64,000 nucleotides of DNA from Janibacter endophyticus (GCF_016888335.1 NZ_JAFEJG010000004.1:1240001-1304000); one strand, 5' to 3'. Counted from the stretch's first letter, positions 48,677-58,585 are shown. Made by a program: numbers and translations. The notes: a model not told the origin generated them from the letters alone.

Positions 48677-49895
48677 GGTTCCACCTCTGGGTCTGGACGA
48701 CCATGGAGGCAGCGTACGACGCGCTGCCCAGGAACTTAGTGAGGACCAACCCCCAGGCTCCGAGCCAGGGGATAGTCGCCACTCCCACGATCATGTTGAC
48801 GAGGCCTACGGCGTAGGCCGCACGCTTGATGCTGAGGCCATCCCCCTGCGCCTGTAAGTACTGGTTAAGATAGTCACCAGTGCCGTGCAGGAGGAACCCA
48901 ACTGCCAGGACCGGGAACATCGTCCGGGCGGTGTCGAAGTCGCGGGGGAAGATGAATGGGAAGAGCAGCCAGCCCGCGCCCGTACCTGCGAGACCCAGCA
49001 GGGCACTTCGGCTAAACATGCTCACGACGAGGCGGCGTGGCAGTTGGCTCTGAGAGCCGAACTTGCGGAACTGAACCATCCCGATGACTGTCGGTAGGGT
49101 AGCTACGGGTGCCGCCATGCTCAGGGCCAGGGCGAAGGTCCCAAAGGAGACTTCGCCGACGTGAGCACCGCCGAGCACGACGATAAGCTCAGCCACCCCG
49201 ACCGAGATCAGCGCGCCCTTGTAAATCGGGAGGCCGGTGCTCTTCTGAGTCTCCATGAGCCGCGCCCGTTGGACTGCTAGCCCCTGGTACCCCCAGACGG
49301 AGAGGCGGGTTGAGGTCCACACGTGCGTCGACAGATAGGCCGTGCTCATGATGATCAGCACCGCAGTCAATGAGACTGCATCGTGGGCAACCGCGAGGAG
49401 GCCAGTGGCGGCAAAGATGAAGGCTGGCGGCAGGACGGTCTGGACAGCAATCTCTCGTGTCCGCCCTGCGCCTCGCAGCATGTACATGAAGTGCCGTTGC
49501 AACGCGATCGTCCACACCAGTGCGCTCGCGAGGAGCAGGAGGGGGGAGACCTCCAGGATGTCCGTGGTGAGGAGCGAAATGAGCGCCAGCAGCACGGCAG
49601 CAACCAGCAGGGCTGCCAGCACCAGCTGCAGGCTCGCGGTGACGAGCTTCGGTTGGGCTGCCGGCTGGAGCTGGCTAAGTGACCGGGCGGCCGAGTATGG
49701 GATGCCGACGTTGGCGACCACCGCCACGAGTCCAAGAACAGCGACGACGTAGCGATACGCACCGAAGTCCGAGGGCGCCATTTCCCGCGTGAGCACCACG
49801 CTGGTGAGGAGGGCGAGGACAGCAGCGCCGTAGGTAGCGCCGGCTAACCCGATAGTCCCTCGCGACCGCTCAAGACCTAGCTTGACAGCTCTCAT
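48663..49895 (-). CDS. wzx: Wzx-like oligosaccharide flippase
   Basis: A 410-residue protein with ~12 hydrophobic segments of the MATE/PST type: GTIGLAGATYGAAVLALLTS at the N-terminus and LTREMAPSDFGAYRY just after the first helix. It should flip undecaprenyl-linked repeat units. 4-nt overlap with the upstream glycosyltransferase and 14-nt overlap with wzy. Confidence 0.82.
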   Translation of the reverse strand: MRAVKLGLERSRGTIGLAGATYGAAVLALLTSVVLTREMAPSDFGAYRYVVAVLGLVAVVANVGIPYSAARSLSQLQPAAQPKLVTASLQLVLAALLVAAVLLALISLLTTDILEVSPLLLLASALVWTIALQRHFMYMLRGAGRTREIAVQTVLPPAFIFAATGLLAVAHDAVSLTAVLIIMSTAYLSTHVWTSTRLSVWGYQGLAVQRARLMETQKSTGLPIYKGALISVGVAELIVVLGGAHVGEVSFGTFALALSMAAPVATLPTVIGMVQFRKFGSQSQLPRRLVVSMFSRSALLGLAGTGAGWLLFPFIFPRDFDTARTMFPVLAVGFLLHGTGDYLNQYLQAQGDGLSIKRAAYAVGLVNMIVGVATIPWLGAWGLVLTKFLGSASYAASMVVQTQRWNHAAR

Positions 49896-50998
49896 CTGCG
49901 GGGCCTGGATCGCCGGGATCCGCGCATCATATCGTCGTAGATTCTAGACAACTCTCCGTAGAGGTGGTCCTGTGAGAAGGCGCTTCCGACCCGAGCGCGA
50001 CCGTTCTCGCCGAGGCGTTCAGCAAGCCGGGGGTTCTCCTTGAGCTTCGTCAGTCGATCCACCATGGACGGCGCGCTCCCCGGTTCGACGAGGAACCCAG
50101 TCTCACCGTCGACTACGACCTCGGGGTTTCCTCCGACATCGGTCACCACCGTCGGCAAGCCCACAGACATGGCCTCGAGCAGCGCATTCGACAAGTTCTC
50201 GTGCAGGGTCGCGAAGAGGAAGGCGTCCGAGACCTGGAGAATCTGCTTAACGTCATCGCGTTGCCCGAGTGCCACCAGTCGCCCGGCCTCGATGAGGTGC
50301 TTGTACTCGGAGAGCACCGTTTCCAGCCAGGGCCCGTCGCCCACCAGGCAGACCGTGCACCCCTCCGGGAGTTGAGTTGCGACCTCCAGGACTGTTGCTA
50401 TCCCTTTGTCGGTCACCAGGCGGCCGGTCACCGTGGCGAGGAAGGTGCTGGGCAGCCCGAGTCGTTGCCGCTCTCGTTGCCGCGCGACGCCAGTCAGACG
50501 CGACTCCGGCCACGCGGGTGCGGCGTTGTGCAGCGCGCCGAGATACTTGCGCCGGAACTGGCGCACCAGACGGCGCCGACCGGCCGAATGGGTCACGGTA
50601 AGGAAGCCGGAGCTCAGCATCAGGGTAATCGGCTCGACGATCCCCCCGAATATGCCTCGCACGACGGGGTGCAGGCCGAGGGCATCGGTCGAGAAGCCAC
50701 GGACCGTCACCAAGACCGGGGCTCGACACGCAAGACGAGCGGCCACGACGGCGTGGAAGCCCGAGGACTGGAGCCCGGAGAGGTGGATCAGGTCGGGCTG
50801 GGCCGCCCGGATCTGCGCGCGGAGGTCGCGGATGAGGGCTAGGTTGACCTTCCCCCCGGCATGAAACGTCTGCGTCACGACGCTGAAGTCGTAGCTGTCG
50901 GCGAGTGTCGACTCCAGGATGCGTGCCACGGCGGAGTTCGGCCCGCTGATCTGGTTCGGCATGATGACGTGAAGCATCACCTTGGGTCGGTTGCTCAT
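49892..50998 (-). CDS. Glycosyltransferase family 4 (GT-B) protein
   Basis: A 368-residue GT-B glycosyltransferase. The C-terminal nucleotide-sugar domain shows TGRLVTDKGIATVLEVA, LVGDGPWLETV and ENLSNALLEAMSVGLPTVVT (E-x7-E motif region) with DVGGNPEVV after. Sugar and linkage cannot be predicted. Start ATG 50998 overlaps the upstream stop. Confidence 0.9.
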   Translation of the reverse strand: MSNRPKVMLHVIMPNQISGPNSAVARILESTLADSYDFSVVTQTFHAGGKVNLALIRDLRAQIRAAQPDLIHLSGLQSSGFHAVVAARLACRAPVLVTVRGFSTDALGLHPVVRGIFGGIVEPITLMLSSGFLTVTHSAGRRRLVRQFRRKYLGALHNAAPAWPESRLTGVARQRERQRLGLPSTFLATVTGRLVTDKGIATVLEVATQLPEGCTVCLVGDGPWLETVLSEYKHLIEAGRLVALGQRDDVKQILQVSDAFLFATLHENLSNALLEAMSVGLPTVVTDVGGNPEVVVDGETGFLVEPGSAPSMVDRLTKLKENPRLAERLGENGRARVGSAFSQDHLYGELSRIYDDMMRGSRRSRPRR

Positions 50999-52143
50999 AC
51001 GGGCAGCCCCAGCCCAGCGGACAAGGCCGAGAACTCCGCCTGGTAGCGCCTGTGGTCGAAGAACTTTCGGTCGACTTCCCGCCAACGATCAGTGTGGAGG
51101 TCGACGAGAGTGCGGTCGAGGCCGTCAAGTGGTACGACGGTCCCCATCTGCCCGTCGGCCAGGATCTCGGTGAGATCGGGATGAGGAGTCACCACCGCGG
51201 GTGTCCCTAAGGTGATGCTCTCGACGAACTTCGTGGGGAACCCCGCGTCCGTCACCCGCGAACGATCTCGGGCGATCACCGAGAAGTCAGCCTGGGCGAC
51301 CCATCCCAGGGCCTCCTCATGGCTCACTCTGCCGTGGAAGGTCACCAGTTCGCGGCTGGGAAGGGGGACGCTCGGGTAGATTTGCTGGAACTGCCCTGAG
51401 GTGACACCGACAACGTCGAGGTGGATAGGAACGGACTGCGACGCGGTGACGACGGCTGCGACCGTGGCGTCAAGGCGCTCCTTCTCGGCGCTCGGTGACC
51501 CGGCGTACACCAGTCGGAGTTCCGATGTCAGGGGTTCCTCGGGCGAGCGGTGCCACTTGGGGGTATCGGCATCGACCAGAGGGGGGATCCTGACGACACA
51601 GGGAACCTTCCTGCCATGGTAAGTGTTCTCGAGGAAGCGGGAGATGACGACGAGAGCGTCCAGCCGTCTGTGCACCACCTTCATGCGCAGCGTTGTATCC
51701 GTCCACTTCATGGCCTGGGCGGCCCGTGAGGCGAGGTGCGATGTCCCATACCACTCGGTGACGTCCGCCCCGCACGCGATGCCCCGGCGACGGCAGTAGG
51801 CCGAGAGCCGGGTCAGCGCGACGGCAGGGTAGTTGTAGGCGATGACGGCCCGGGGGCTGTCAAGGGCGTCGCAGAGGTCAGCGATCTGGCGGATGGAGAG
51901 TTGCGGACTGTCCAATACAGGCCGCTGGTTCATGGGAAGGCGGTAACAAGTGAATCCCTCGACCGCGGGCAGCCGCTCGATCGGGCCACCACGCCCGTCG
52001 ACCGTCCCTGTCTCGGCCAGCACAACGTCGTGGCCCAGTTGTCGGAGGCCTTTCGCGTTGGCCAGCACCCGTTGAGCAGCAGCGTTCAGGTCGGGCAGCC
52101 GGAAAGGCCCGAGGTAGACGATCTGACTCGGACGGGAACTCAT
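50995..52143 (-). CDS. Glycosyltransferase (GT-B, family 4-like)
   Basis: A 382-residue GT-B protein. N-terminal IVYLGPFRLPDLNAAAQRV is a donor/acceptor-domain strand with a DLNAAA loop; the C-terminal domain has LVYAGSPSAEKERLD and DAGFPTKFVESITLGTPAVV (the E-x7-E region). The acceptor is not known. 4-nt overlaps on both sides. Confidence 0.88.
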   Translation of the reverse strand: MSSRPSQIVYLGPFRLPDLNAAAQRVLANAKGLRQLGHDVVLAETGTVDGRGGPIERLPAVEGFTCYRLPMNQRPVLDSPQLSIRQIADLCDALDSPRAVIAYNYPAVALTRLSAYCRRRGIACGADVTEWYGTSHLASRAAQAMKWTDTTLRMKVVHRRLDALVVISRFLENTYHGRKVPCVVRIPPLVDADTPKWHRSPEEPLTSELRLVYAGSPSAEKERLDATVAAVVTASQSVPIHLDVVGVTSGQFQQIYPSVPLPSRELVTFHGRVSHEEALGWVAQADFSVIARDRSRVTDAGFPTKFVESITLGTPAVVTPHPDLTEILADGQMGTVVPLDGLDRTLVDLHTDRWREVDRKFFDHRRYQAEFSALSAGLGLPV

Positions 52144-53291
52144 GATCTGTCGGGGCTGCTGGTCCGGATGCCTGCCCAGTGGTGGTGCCGGCGGGCGGTC
52201 GACAGGATGAACTTGACCGTCCGCTCGCTGGTGTTGTCGATCAGGTAGTCGTCAGGGGTCAGGTGGCTGACACCGTCACGCTGGTACCCACTTGCCATGG
52301 TCAGCCCAACCGCAGCGACGACATCGGGAGCATGCAGCCCCGTCATCATGATGCCCCCCGAGTCGAGCGCCTCAGGACGTTCGATCGAGTCCCGCAGCGT
52401 GATGGCCGGGAAACCTAGGATGGAACTCTCCTCGGCAATCGTGCCGGAGTCGGAGAGGCAGCACGCTGCGGCCAGCTGCAGTTTGTTGTAGTCGTGGAAG
52501 CCGAGCGGTTCGCTGAAAATGATCCCCTCGGGTTCCTGCCAACCGGGCAGCGCCTCAAGGTGCTTCCGGGTACGGGGGTGCGTAGAGACGAAGACAGGCT
52601 TGTCATAAGTCTCGTGTACCGCGGTGAGGCAGCTGAGCAGCATACGTAGGCGCTCGGGAGAATCGACATTCTCTTCCCGATGTGCGCTGACGAGGAAGTA
52701 CTCGCCGTCGGTCAGCCCCTTGTCATGGAGTACCGTCGAGGCCTCGATCTGCAGGCGATAGGCATCGAGGACCTCGCGCATCGGCGAGCCGGTCTTGAGG
52801 ATTCTGCGGGGGTGCAGCCCTTCAGCGAGCAGGTTGCGGCGCGCATGCTCGGTGTAGACGAGGTTGAAGTCACTGACGTGGTCCACCAGCCGGCGGTTAG
52901 TCTCCTCAGGAACATTCAGATCGAAGCACCTGTTGCCCGCCTCCATATGATAAACTGGCACCTTTTTTCGGCGAGCCATGACAGCGGCGATGCAGGAGTT
53001 GGTGTCACCCAGTACGAGCAACGCATCTGGTCGCTCGCTGTCGAGGACCTCCTCGACGGCGATCAGAGTCCCGCCGAGTACGTTGCCGAGGCTCGACGTA
53101 TCTACCCCAAGCATGTGATCGGGCTTGCGGATGCCTAGGTCGTCGAAGAAGACCTGGTTCAACTCGTAGTCGTAGTTCTGACCGGTATGTACGAGCACGT
53201 GCTTGATGCCCTCGGTGCTGTCCAAACGTGCTAGCACACGCGACAACCGGATGAGCTCTGGGCGGGTGCCTACGACCGTCATGACCTTCAC
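52140..53291 (-). CDS. capG: UDP-N-acetylglucosamine 2-epimerase-like protein, CapG type
   Basis: A 383-residue non-hydrolysing 2-epimerase. VMTVVGTRPELIRL starts it; HTGQNYDYELNQVFF, LGDTNSC, HMEAGNRCFD, PEETNRRLVDH, SAHREENVDS and SDSGTIAEESSILG are family motifs. Directly after CapE and CapF, such an enzyme converts UDP-L-pneumosamine-type intermediate to UDP-L-FucNAc. This assignment depends on the neighbours. Confidence 0.86.
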   Translation of the reverse strand: MKVMTVVGTRPELIRLSRVLARLDSTEGIKHVLVHTGQNYDYELNQVFFDDLGIRKPDHMLGVDTSSLGNVLGGTLIAVEEVLDSERPDALLVLGDTNSCIAAVMARRKKVPVYHMEAGNRCFDLNVPEETNRRLVDHVSDFNLVYTEHARRNLLAEGLHPRRILKTGSPMREVLDAYRLQIEASTVLHDKGLTDGEYFLVSAHREENVDSPERLRMLLSCLTAVHETYDKPVFVSTHPRTRKHLEALPGWQEPEGIIFSEPLGFHDYNKLQLAAACCLSDSGTIAEESSILGFPAITLRDSIERPEALDSGGIMMTGLHAPDVVAAVGLTMASGYQRDGVSHLTPDDYLIDNTSERTVKFILSTARRHHHWAGIRTSSPDRS

Positions 53292-53294
53292 TGT

Positions 53295-54410
53295 TCAGAC
53301 CTCCTGCGCGGGGCGTCGGCGGACGGGCTCCGGGAAGGTGTCCGGGGAGTCCGGGCGGAAGAGCTCGTGGCTCCAGAACTGGGTAAAGAGAGTGTCGTCA
53401 CCGGTGTTGATGATGTTGTGCACCCAGCCCACCGGCATGTCGACAGCTACCGGCTCGTCGCCGGTCACCTCGAAGGTGAGGACCTCGTCGGTGAACATCT
53501 TGCGCAGCTCCATGTTCGCCTGGCCCCGGATGACCGCGAAGCGCTCGATCTTGTGGAGGTGGTAGTGCTCGCCGCGCGTGACCCCGGGGACGGTCGTGGA
53601 GAAGGACGTCTGGCCTTCTCCACCGCGGCAGCGAACTGTCTCCACGAAGGAACCACGTGGGTCGCGGTGTGGGACAAGGCTGATGGGGCAGTAGTTTGGG
53701 AACAGCGCAGCGCGGTACGTATTGAAGAGGTCGATGCGGAACTTTGTGGATAGGTCAGGGATCTCACCAACGGGCACGTAACTACCGTGAAACTCCTGCA
53801 ACAGGTCCCATACTTCCTGCACCCCGTGGTTCTCCGGCTCGGTAGAGACCATGATCTCGGTGGTCGTCAAGCCCTCGAGGAGCGCCTGGGCGGCATCTTG
53901 CGCATGCAGGAGGCCCACCTGGGCGTCGTTGATAGTCGGCGTTTCACCGTGGATGGTCGCGTGGGCGAAGGTGGCGACGAAGGAGTTGTACTGCGGCCGG
54001 CCGTGCTCGCCGAAGATGTTCGGCAGGAGCACGTCGACGAGGTGACCTTCGACGCCTTCGACTGCCAAGCGGAGCAGCTCGGCCGCTCGCGCCTTGCCCC
54101 GACCGTACGCCGTCTCGTTGCCAGCCTGGATGGAGTTCGCATACACGACGCGAAGGGGCCGATTCGCCCCGTCGATCGCGCGCGCCAGGTCGTCGGCAAG
54201 CTGGACGTTTCTGCCCTCTACTTCATCGGGGGACTCGGCCCGGTTCACTCCGGCGATGTGGATGACGGCGTCTACGTCAGTGAGGAGCGACGGAAGGTGG
54301 GACCATTCCTCGCGACTGACCGCCACAACTTCATGCTCGGTGAGCGCATGAAGTCGCAGACGGGTGTGCCAGCCGAGGAAGCCGTGGGCTCCCGTGAGGG
54401 CGACCTTCAT
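53295..54410 (-). CDS. capF: CapF-like reductase (SDR plus cupin)
   Basis: A 371-residue bifunctional protein: an N-terminal short-chain reductase (VALTGAHGFLGWHTRL, VIHIAGVNR, YGRGKARAAELL) joined to a C-terminal cupin (GVTRGEHYHLHKIERF and DMPVGWVHNIINTG, with metal His/Glu). This fusion is specific to CapF of the UDP-L-FucNAc pathway. 3 nt before capG, overlapping capE. Confidence 0.93.
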   Translation of the reverse strand: MKVALTGAHGFLGWHTRLRLHALTEHEVVAVSREEWSHLPSLLTDVDAVIHIAGVNRAESPDEVEGRNVQLADDLARAIDGANRPLRVVYANSIQAGNETAYGRGKARAAELLRLAVEGVEGHLVDVLLPNIFGEHGRPQYNSFVATFAHATIHGETPTINDAQVGLLHAQDAAQALLEGLTTTEIMVSTEPENHGVQEVWDLLQEFHGSYVPVGEIPDLSTKFRIDLFNTYRAALFPNYCPISLVPHRDPRGSFVETVRCRGGEGQTSFSTTVPGVTRGEHYHLHKIERFAVIRGQANMELRKMFTDEVLTFEVTGDEPVAVDMPVGWVHNIINTGDDTLFTQFWSHELFRPDSPDTFPEPVRRRPAQEV

Positions 54411-55432
54411 CGACGTGCCTCCAGAGGCGCCTGCATCTCCGGCAGAGCACCCACCAGGGCCTTGGTCTGCTCCACGTCGAGGCGCTCGGCATTGTTCGAG
54501 TCGTACTCGGTGGCCGTCGCGGCCTCGTCCTCTCCATCCTCGACGTACTTGCTGTAGTCGAGAGCCCTCGCGTCCAGGGGGACGCGGAAGTAGTCCCCCT
54601 GGTCTGTGGCCTTGACCATCTCCTCCTGGGACAGGAGCGTCTCCCACATCTTCTCGCCATGACGCATACCGATCTTGCGCAGGTCAGGCTCGACTCCCAT
54701 GAGCTCGGCCAGCGCGATCGCCAGCGTCTCCACCGTGCAGGCCGGTGCCTTCTTAATGAAGAGGTCTCCCGGCTGCGCGTGGCTGAACGCGTAGTTGACA
54801 AGGTCGACGCTCTCGTCGAGGGACATCAGGAACCGAGTCATGTTGGGCTCGGTGATCGTCAGCGGCTTGCCTTGCTGAATCAATCGGACGAAGAGCGGGA
54901 TCACCGAGCCACGGGAGTACATCACGTTGCCGTAGCGGGTCACCGAGACGGTGGTCTGCGAGTCGGGGTGGTTTCGCGCGAAGGCCTGCGCGGTCTTCTC
55001 CATGAGCGCCTTGGTCATGCCCATGGCATTCACCGGGTAGACCGCCTTGTCGGTGCTCAGGCAAACCACGGAGCGCACGCCGTGTGCGTGCGCGGACTCG
55101 ATGACGTGCTGGCTGCCGACAACGTTGGTCTTCACAGCCTGGTCCGGGAAGAACTCGCAGCTGGGCACCTGCTTGAGGGCCGCAGCGTGGAAGACGTAGT
55201 CGACACCGTGCATCGCCGCATCGACGCTGTGACGGTCTCTGACGTCGCCGATGAAGAAGCGGGCGCGGCCGTCTCCGAGAGACTGTCGCATCTCGTCCTG
55301 CTTGGCCTCGTCACGGCTCAGAATGTTGACAGTGGAGGCTCCCGAGCTCAGCAGGTGGCGCACCATGGTGCTGCCGAAGGACCCGGTCCCGCCTGTGATG
55401 AGGAAGCTGGCTCCACTCGGTGTGTCGGTCAC
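54407..55432 (-). CDS. capE: CapE-like UDP-N-acetylglucosamine 4,6-dehydratase/5-epimerase
   Basis: A 341-residue extended SDR: FLITGGTGSFGSTMVRHL, HAAALKQVP, STDKAVYPVNAMGMTKAL (catalytic M and K in the FlaA1/CapE arrangement), TRYGNVMYSRGSVIPLF and MRHGEKMWETLLS. It begins UDP-L-FucNAc synthesis. GTG start at 55432, coupled to the upstream epimerase gene. Confidence 0.92.
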   Translation of the reverse strand: MTDTPSGASFLITGGTGSFGSTMVRHLLSSGASTVNILSRDEAKQDEMRQSLGDGRARFFIGDVRDRHSVDAAMHGVDYVFHAAALKQVPSCEFFPDQAVKTNVVGSQHVIESAHAHGVRSVVCLSTDKAVYPVNAMGMTKALMEKTAQAFARNHPDSQTTVSVTRYGNVMYSRGSVIPLFVRLIQQGKPLTITEPNMTRFLMSLDESVDLVNYAFSHAQPGDLFIKKAPACTVETLAIALAELMGVEPDLRKIGMRHGEKMWETLLSQEEMVKATDQGDYFRVPLDARALDYSKYVEDGEDEAATATEYDSNNAERLDVEQTKALVGALPEMQAPLEARR

Positions 55433-56394
55433 GGCTGGTTCTCCTTGCTGTTCGCGGTTGCATCGTAGGTCTCCAAGGAGCGGAACCAGGTCAGGGTCTC
55501 CTCGAGGCCGGTCTGGAGAGTCGTCGGGGCCACCCCAGGGAACAGCGCGGTCAGGCTGGAGTTGTCAGCCTGAGAGTGCCGCACGTCACCTGGACGTGGG
55601 TCTCGGTACTCCACCTCCGCCGCGATCCCGGTGACCTCCGACATGAGCGTCACGAGCTGGTTGAGGTTGGTGTTGGTGCCGAAGGCCAGGTTGACCGGCT
55701 CGGGGTGCGTCACTCGCCGCTCCGCGGCGTCGAGCAGCACCCGGCAGACGGTCCCCACGTAGGTGAAGTCACGGGAGTTGGTCCCATCCCCGTTGACCGG
55801 AAGAGCCATCCCTCGGAGCAGCGCATCCAAGAAGATCGGGATGACCGCGGCATACGCGTGGCCTGCCCGCTGGCGGGGTCCGAACACGTTGAAGAAGCGA
55901 AAGGCCAGGGTATCCATGCCGTATGAGTTCTGGTACGCCAGAACGTACTGCTCGCTTGCCAGCTTCGTCACGGCGTAGGGGCTCATGGGTCGAACCCATT
56001 CCCGCTCTCCCTTTGGCAGAGCGGGGTTCGACCCATAGACAGAGGAGCTGCCCGAGACCATCACGTGCGACACCCCTGCTGCACGAGCGGCCTCGAGAAC
56101 GCTCAAGGTCCCCGTCGCATTCGTCTCGTGGGTGGGAAAAGGAGCGTTGATGCTGCGGGGCACACTTCCCAGGGCCGCGAGGTGCACGACCGAGTGGTGA
56201 CCCGCCATGACGGCCTCGAGCCGATCGGTCTCGGTGACGCTCATCTCGTGGAAGTCGACGTCCAGACCCTCCAGGTTCTCGCGATGGCCCGTGACCAGGT
56301 TGTCCACGACGGTGACGGAGTGGTCGCGGCTCATGGCGAGTTCAGCCAGGTTGGACCCGATGAATCCCGCGCCGCCGGTGATGAGTAGCTTCAC
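55429..56394 (-). CDS. NAD-dependent UDP-hexosamine 4-epimerase (TviC/WbpP-like)
   Basis: A 321-residue extended SDR with LLITGGAGFIGSNLAEL, SSSVYGSNPALPK, MSPYAVTKLASEQ (YxxxK) and RFFNVFGPRQ. WbpP/TviC enzymes epimerise UDP-GlcNAc(A) to UDP-GalNAc(A). With TviB encoded at 45457 the locus could make UDP-GalNAcA. GalE is an alternative role, but a separate galE exists at 34503. Confidence 0.85.
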   Translation of the reverse strand: MKLLITGGAGFIGSNLAELAMSRDHSVTVVDNLVTGHRENLEGLDVDFHEMSVTETDRLEAVMAGHHSVVHLAALGSVPRSINAPFPTHETNATGTLSVLEAARAAGVSHVMVSGSSSVYGSNPALPKGEREWVRPMSPYAVTKLASEQYVLAYQNSYGMDTLAFRFFNVFGPRQRAGHAYAAVIPIFLDALLRGMALPVNGDGTNSRDFTYVGTVCRVLLDAAERRVTHPEPVNLAFGTNTNLNQLVTLMSEVTGIAAEVEYRDPRPGDVRHSQADNSSLTALFPGVAPTTLQTGLEETLTWFRSLETYDATANSKENQP

Positions 56395-57668
56395 GCTGTA
56401 GCCTGTCCCTCTTCGTTTGGTGAGTCGTTCAGATCGGTGTCAGGGGAGTAGCGGCCGGGCGGGGCGGCCAGCGGACTTGATCCGTATGCCTTGGTGATCG
56501 AGACGTCGGGCGAGGGAGATCGCCTGTAAATACTCGCCAAGCCCTCCCAGATGCGCTCCCTTGGGAAATTCTCTATGACCCACTCTCGGGCTTTACGGCC
56601 CATCTCCTTTCGGCGCTGAAAATCGTGGCCGAGCTGAAGGAGAGCATCAGACAGTGCTCCGGCGTCACCCGCCGGGACTAGCAACCCTGTTTCGCCATGA
56701 AGAACGGAATCTACCGCCCCTGTTGCGGTTGTGGTAATGGTTGGTACGCCATGAGCCGATGCCTCAAGAATCACGTTAGGAAATCCCTCTCTAAAAGTGG
56801 GAAGACAAAGAACGTCTAGGAGAGAGTAATAGTCGCGGGTGTTCTCGACCCACCCGGTTTCAACTACGGTTGCGGAAAGTTGCTTCAAACGCAGCGACAT
56901 CTCCCTGCTCTCGGATTCGCCCACCACCATCAACGTGATTCCGTCAATGTCTCCCGAAATGCGGTCGATAGCCTCCGCGAGTTCGCTTGCGCCCTTCGAG
57001 GGGTGAAGTCTTCCCACAAAACCAACCACGAAGGCTGATTCGGAGATCCCCAGAGATTCCCGGGACACAGGTGAACTGAAGTTCGCAGGCACCTGATCGA
57101 CGCCATTACTGCTCCCGTCGCCGATCACTGCGATAGGCCGTCGATTCAGTCCATCACTTTCCATCTCTGCGCGAACACTCGGACTTACTGCGACGGCCAA
57201 ATGTGAATTGGCTATAGTCAACCTCTCTACGGCCAGTAGTAGTCGGCGCTTTGCGCCAGTTTCGGTCTGATAGCGTAGTCCGCGTACGGTGTAGACTCGA
57301 AAGGGCACCCGGGCGATTCGCGCTGCTAGTAGGCCGAGTAAACTCGCCTTGGGGGTGCCAACGTTAACGATCGCGGGACGCAGGGTCCGCAACACCCGAA
57401 TCCAGCGCATGAGAGCAATCAGGTCCTTGGCGGGGGAGATTTCCCGTTCCATAGGGATCGAATGCCCGAGGACTCCTTCGCGAGAAAGGGCGCGATCGAA
57501 TTCGTGGTCGGGAGAGCACACGGCGTGGACTTCCCAACCGTTGCTGTTGAAGTAGCGAAGCTGACCCGTCAAGAAGTTGAGCGTGCTGCTGCCCACGGTC
57601 GTTCCGTAGACGAGTACAGGACGAGCGGTGTGACGACCGGTGTCGTGGCGGAGGGAGTCGCCTCTCAT
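56391..57668 (-). CDS. Glycosyltransferase family 4 protein (PglA/WbpH-like)
   Basis: A 425-residue GT-B transferase: LVYGTTVGSSTLNFLTGQ start, NVGTPKASLLGLLAARIARV, YTVRGLRYQTETG, GFVGRLHPSKGASEL, and FREGFPNVILEASAHGVP (E-x7-E). The C-terminal ~45 residues are disordered. Notably AT-rich for this genome, in wording and codon use, suggesting recent transfer. ATG 57668 overlaps the upstream stop (ATGA); longer starts are unlikely. Confidence 0.9.
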   Translation of the reverse strand: MRGDSLRHDTGRHTARPVLVYGTTVGSSTLNFLTGQLRYFNSNGWEVHAVCSPDHEFDRALSREGVLGHSIPMEREISPAKDLIALMRWIRVLRTLRPAIVNVGTPKASLLGLLAARIARVPFRVYTVRGLRYQTETGAKRRLLLAVERLTIANSHLAVAVSPSVRAEMESDGLNRRPIAVIGDGSSNGVDQVPANFSSPVSRESLGISESAFVVGFVGRLHPSKGASELAEAIDRISGDIDGITLMVVGESESREMSLRLKQLSATVVETGWVENTRDYYSLLDVLCLPTFREGFPNVILEASAHGVPTITTTATGAVDSVLHGETGLLVPAGDAGALSDALLQLGHDFQRRKEMGRKAREWVIENFPRERIWEGLASIYRRSPSPDVSITKAYGSSPLAAPPGRYSPDTDLNDSPNEEGQATA

Positions 57669-58585
57669 GACGTCTGCTCCGCCAGCGATTCCCACGCCCC
57701 TGCTCCCATGGGTGGTAGCCACCCCGCTACAGTGAGCCAACTGTCTGCCTGTCCCTGACCCATCCAGCAGATCTCTACTCGGCGGACATCGGCTTCAACC
57801 CGCCCATTGAGTCGGCTAGCCAAGCGGCCGGCTGTGAGGAGAGCCCGCGCGGCCCAAGCAGGGAGGTGGCGAGGCGTCTGGTGACCAAGGGCTTCCAGGA
57901 GGCTCTGGGTAGTCATTCCCTCCCATGGATGAATCACTATCGGTGGGGGCTTCGACTCAGTAGTGGCCAGAAAGGCTATGGCGGACCCTACATTTCCTAT
58001 GAGCGCCTGCGGCGTGCGATTGGACCCGTCCCCTGCGACGGTCGAAAGGGGGGACCTCGCCAGCCGCGATAGTGATCTAGTGACCCTTCGATCTGGAGCA
58101 TGAACGCTCCCGGGTCGGTAGATCACACCCTCCTCTGGAGCCCAGCTTTGGAAGGTCCGCTCACCGACAGCCTTCGACCACGAATACGGCGAGAATGGCT
58201 GGACCTCTGGTGACTCATCCAATACTGGCCGCCTCCCTTGGACGGCTGCCGAGGAAACGTGGATTACGCGGCGAACGCCAACCTGTTGTGCTGCCGCCGC
58301 GACAAGACCGGGGATCGCGGCGTTGGCGCCGAGAAGGGCGTTTAGGTCTTGACTTGACGCGTCGGGGTCTCCAGCTGCATTGATGACACTGTTGCAGCCC
58401 TCAAGGGCACTGGCAATCACATCCACACACTCATGGTTTGTTGCTGGAAAGGCCCTGGCTGCCAGCGCGGATGGCACGCGAAGCCGTGGTGTCCGTTGGC
58501 GAGCGACCTCGTGACCAGCCTCCCTGAGAGCATTGGCCACGGCGCCACCTACGAATCCGCTAGCCCCGAATACTGCAACTTTCAT
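57665..58585 (-). CDS. NAD-dependent epimerase/reductase (WbpV/WbpK-like)
   Basis: A 306-residue extended SDR with VAVFGASGFVGGAVANAL, HVSSAAVQGRR and FSPYSWSKAVGERT (YxxxK). Placed between a WecA/WbpL-like gene and a WbpM-like dehydratase gene, it is probably the 4-keto-reductase that yields UDP-D-FucNAc or UDP-D-QuiNAc, as WbpV/WbpK do in Pseudomonas. The exact product cannot be read from sequence. Confidence 0.8.
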   Translation of the reverse strand: MKVAVFGASGFVGGAVANALREAGHEVARQRTPRLRVPSALAARAFPATNHECVDVIASALEGCNSVINAAGDPDASSQDLNALLGANAAIPGLVAAAAQQVGVRRVIHVSSAAVQGRRPVLDESPEVQPFSPYSWSKAVGERTFQSWAPEEGVIYRPGSVHAPDRRVTRSLSRLARSPLSTVAGDGSNRTPQALIGNVGSAIAFLATTESKPPPIVIHPWEGMTTQSLLEALGHQTPRHLPAWAARALLTAGRLASRLNGRVEADVRRVEICWMGQGQADSWLTVAGWLPPMGAGAWESLAEQTS

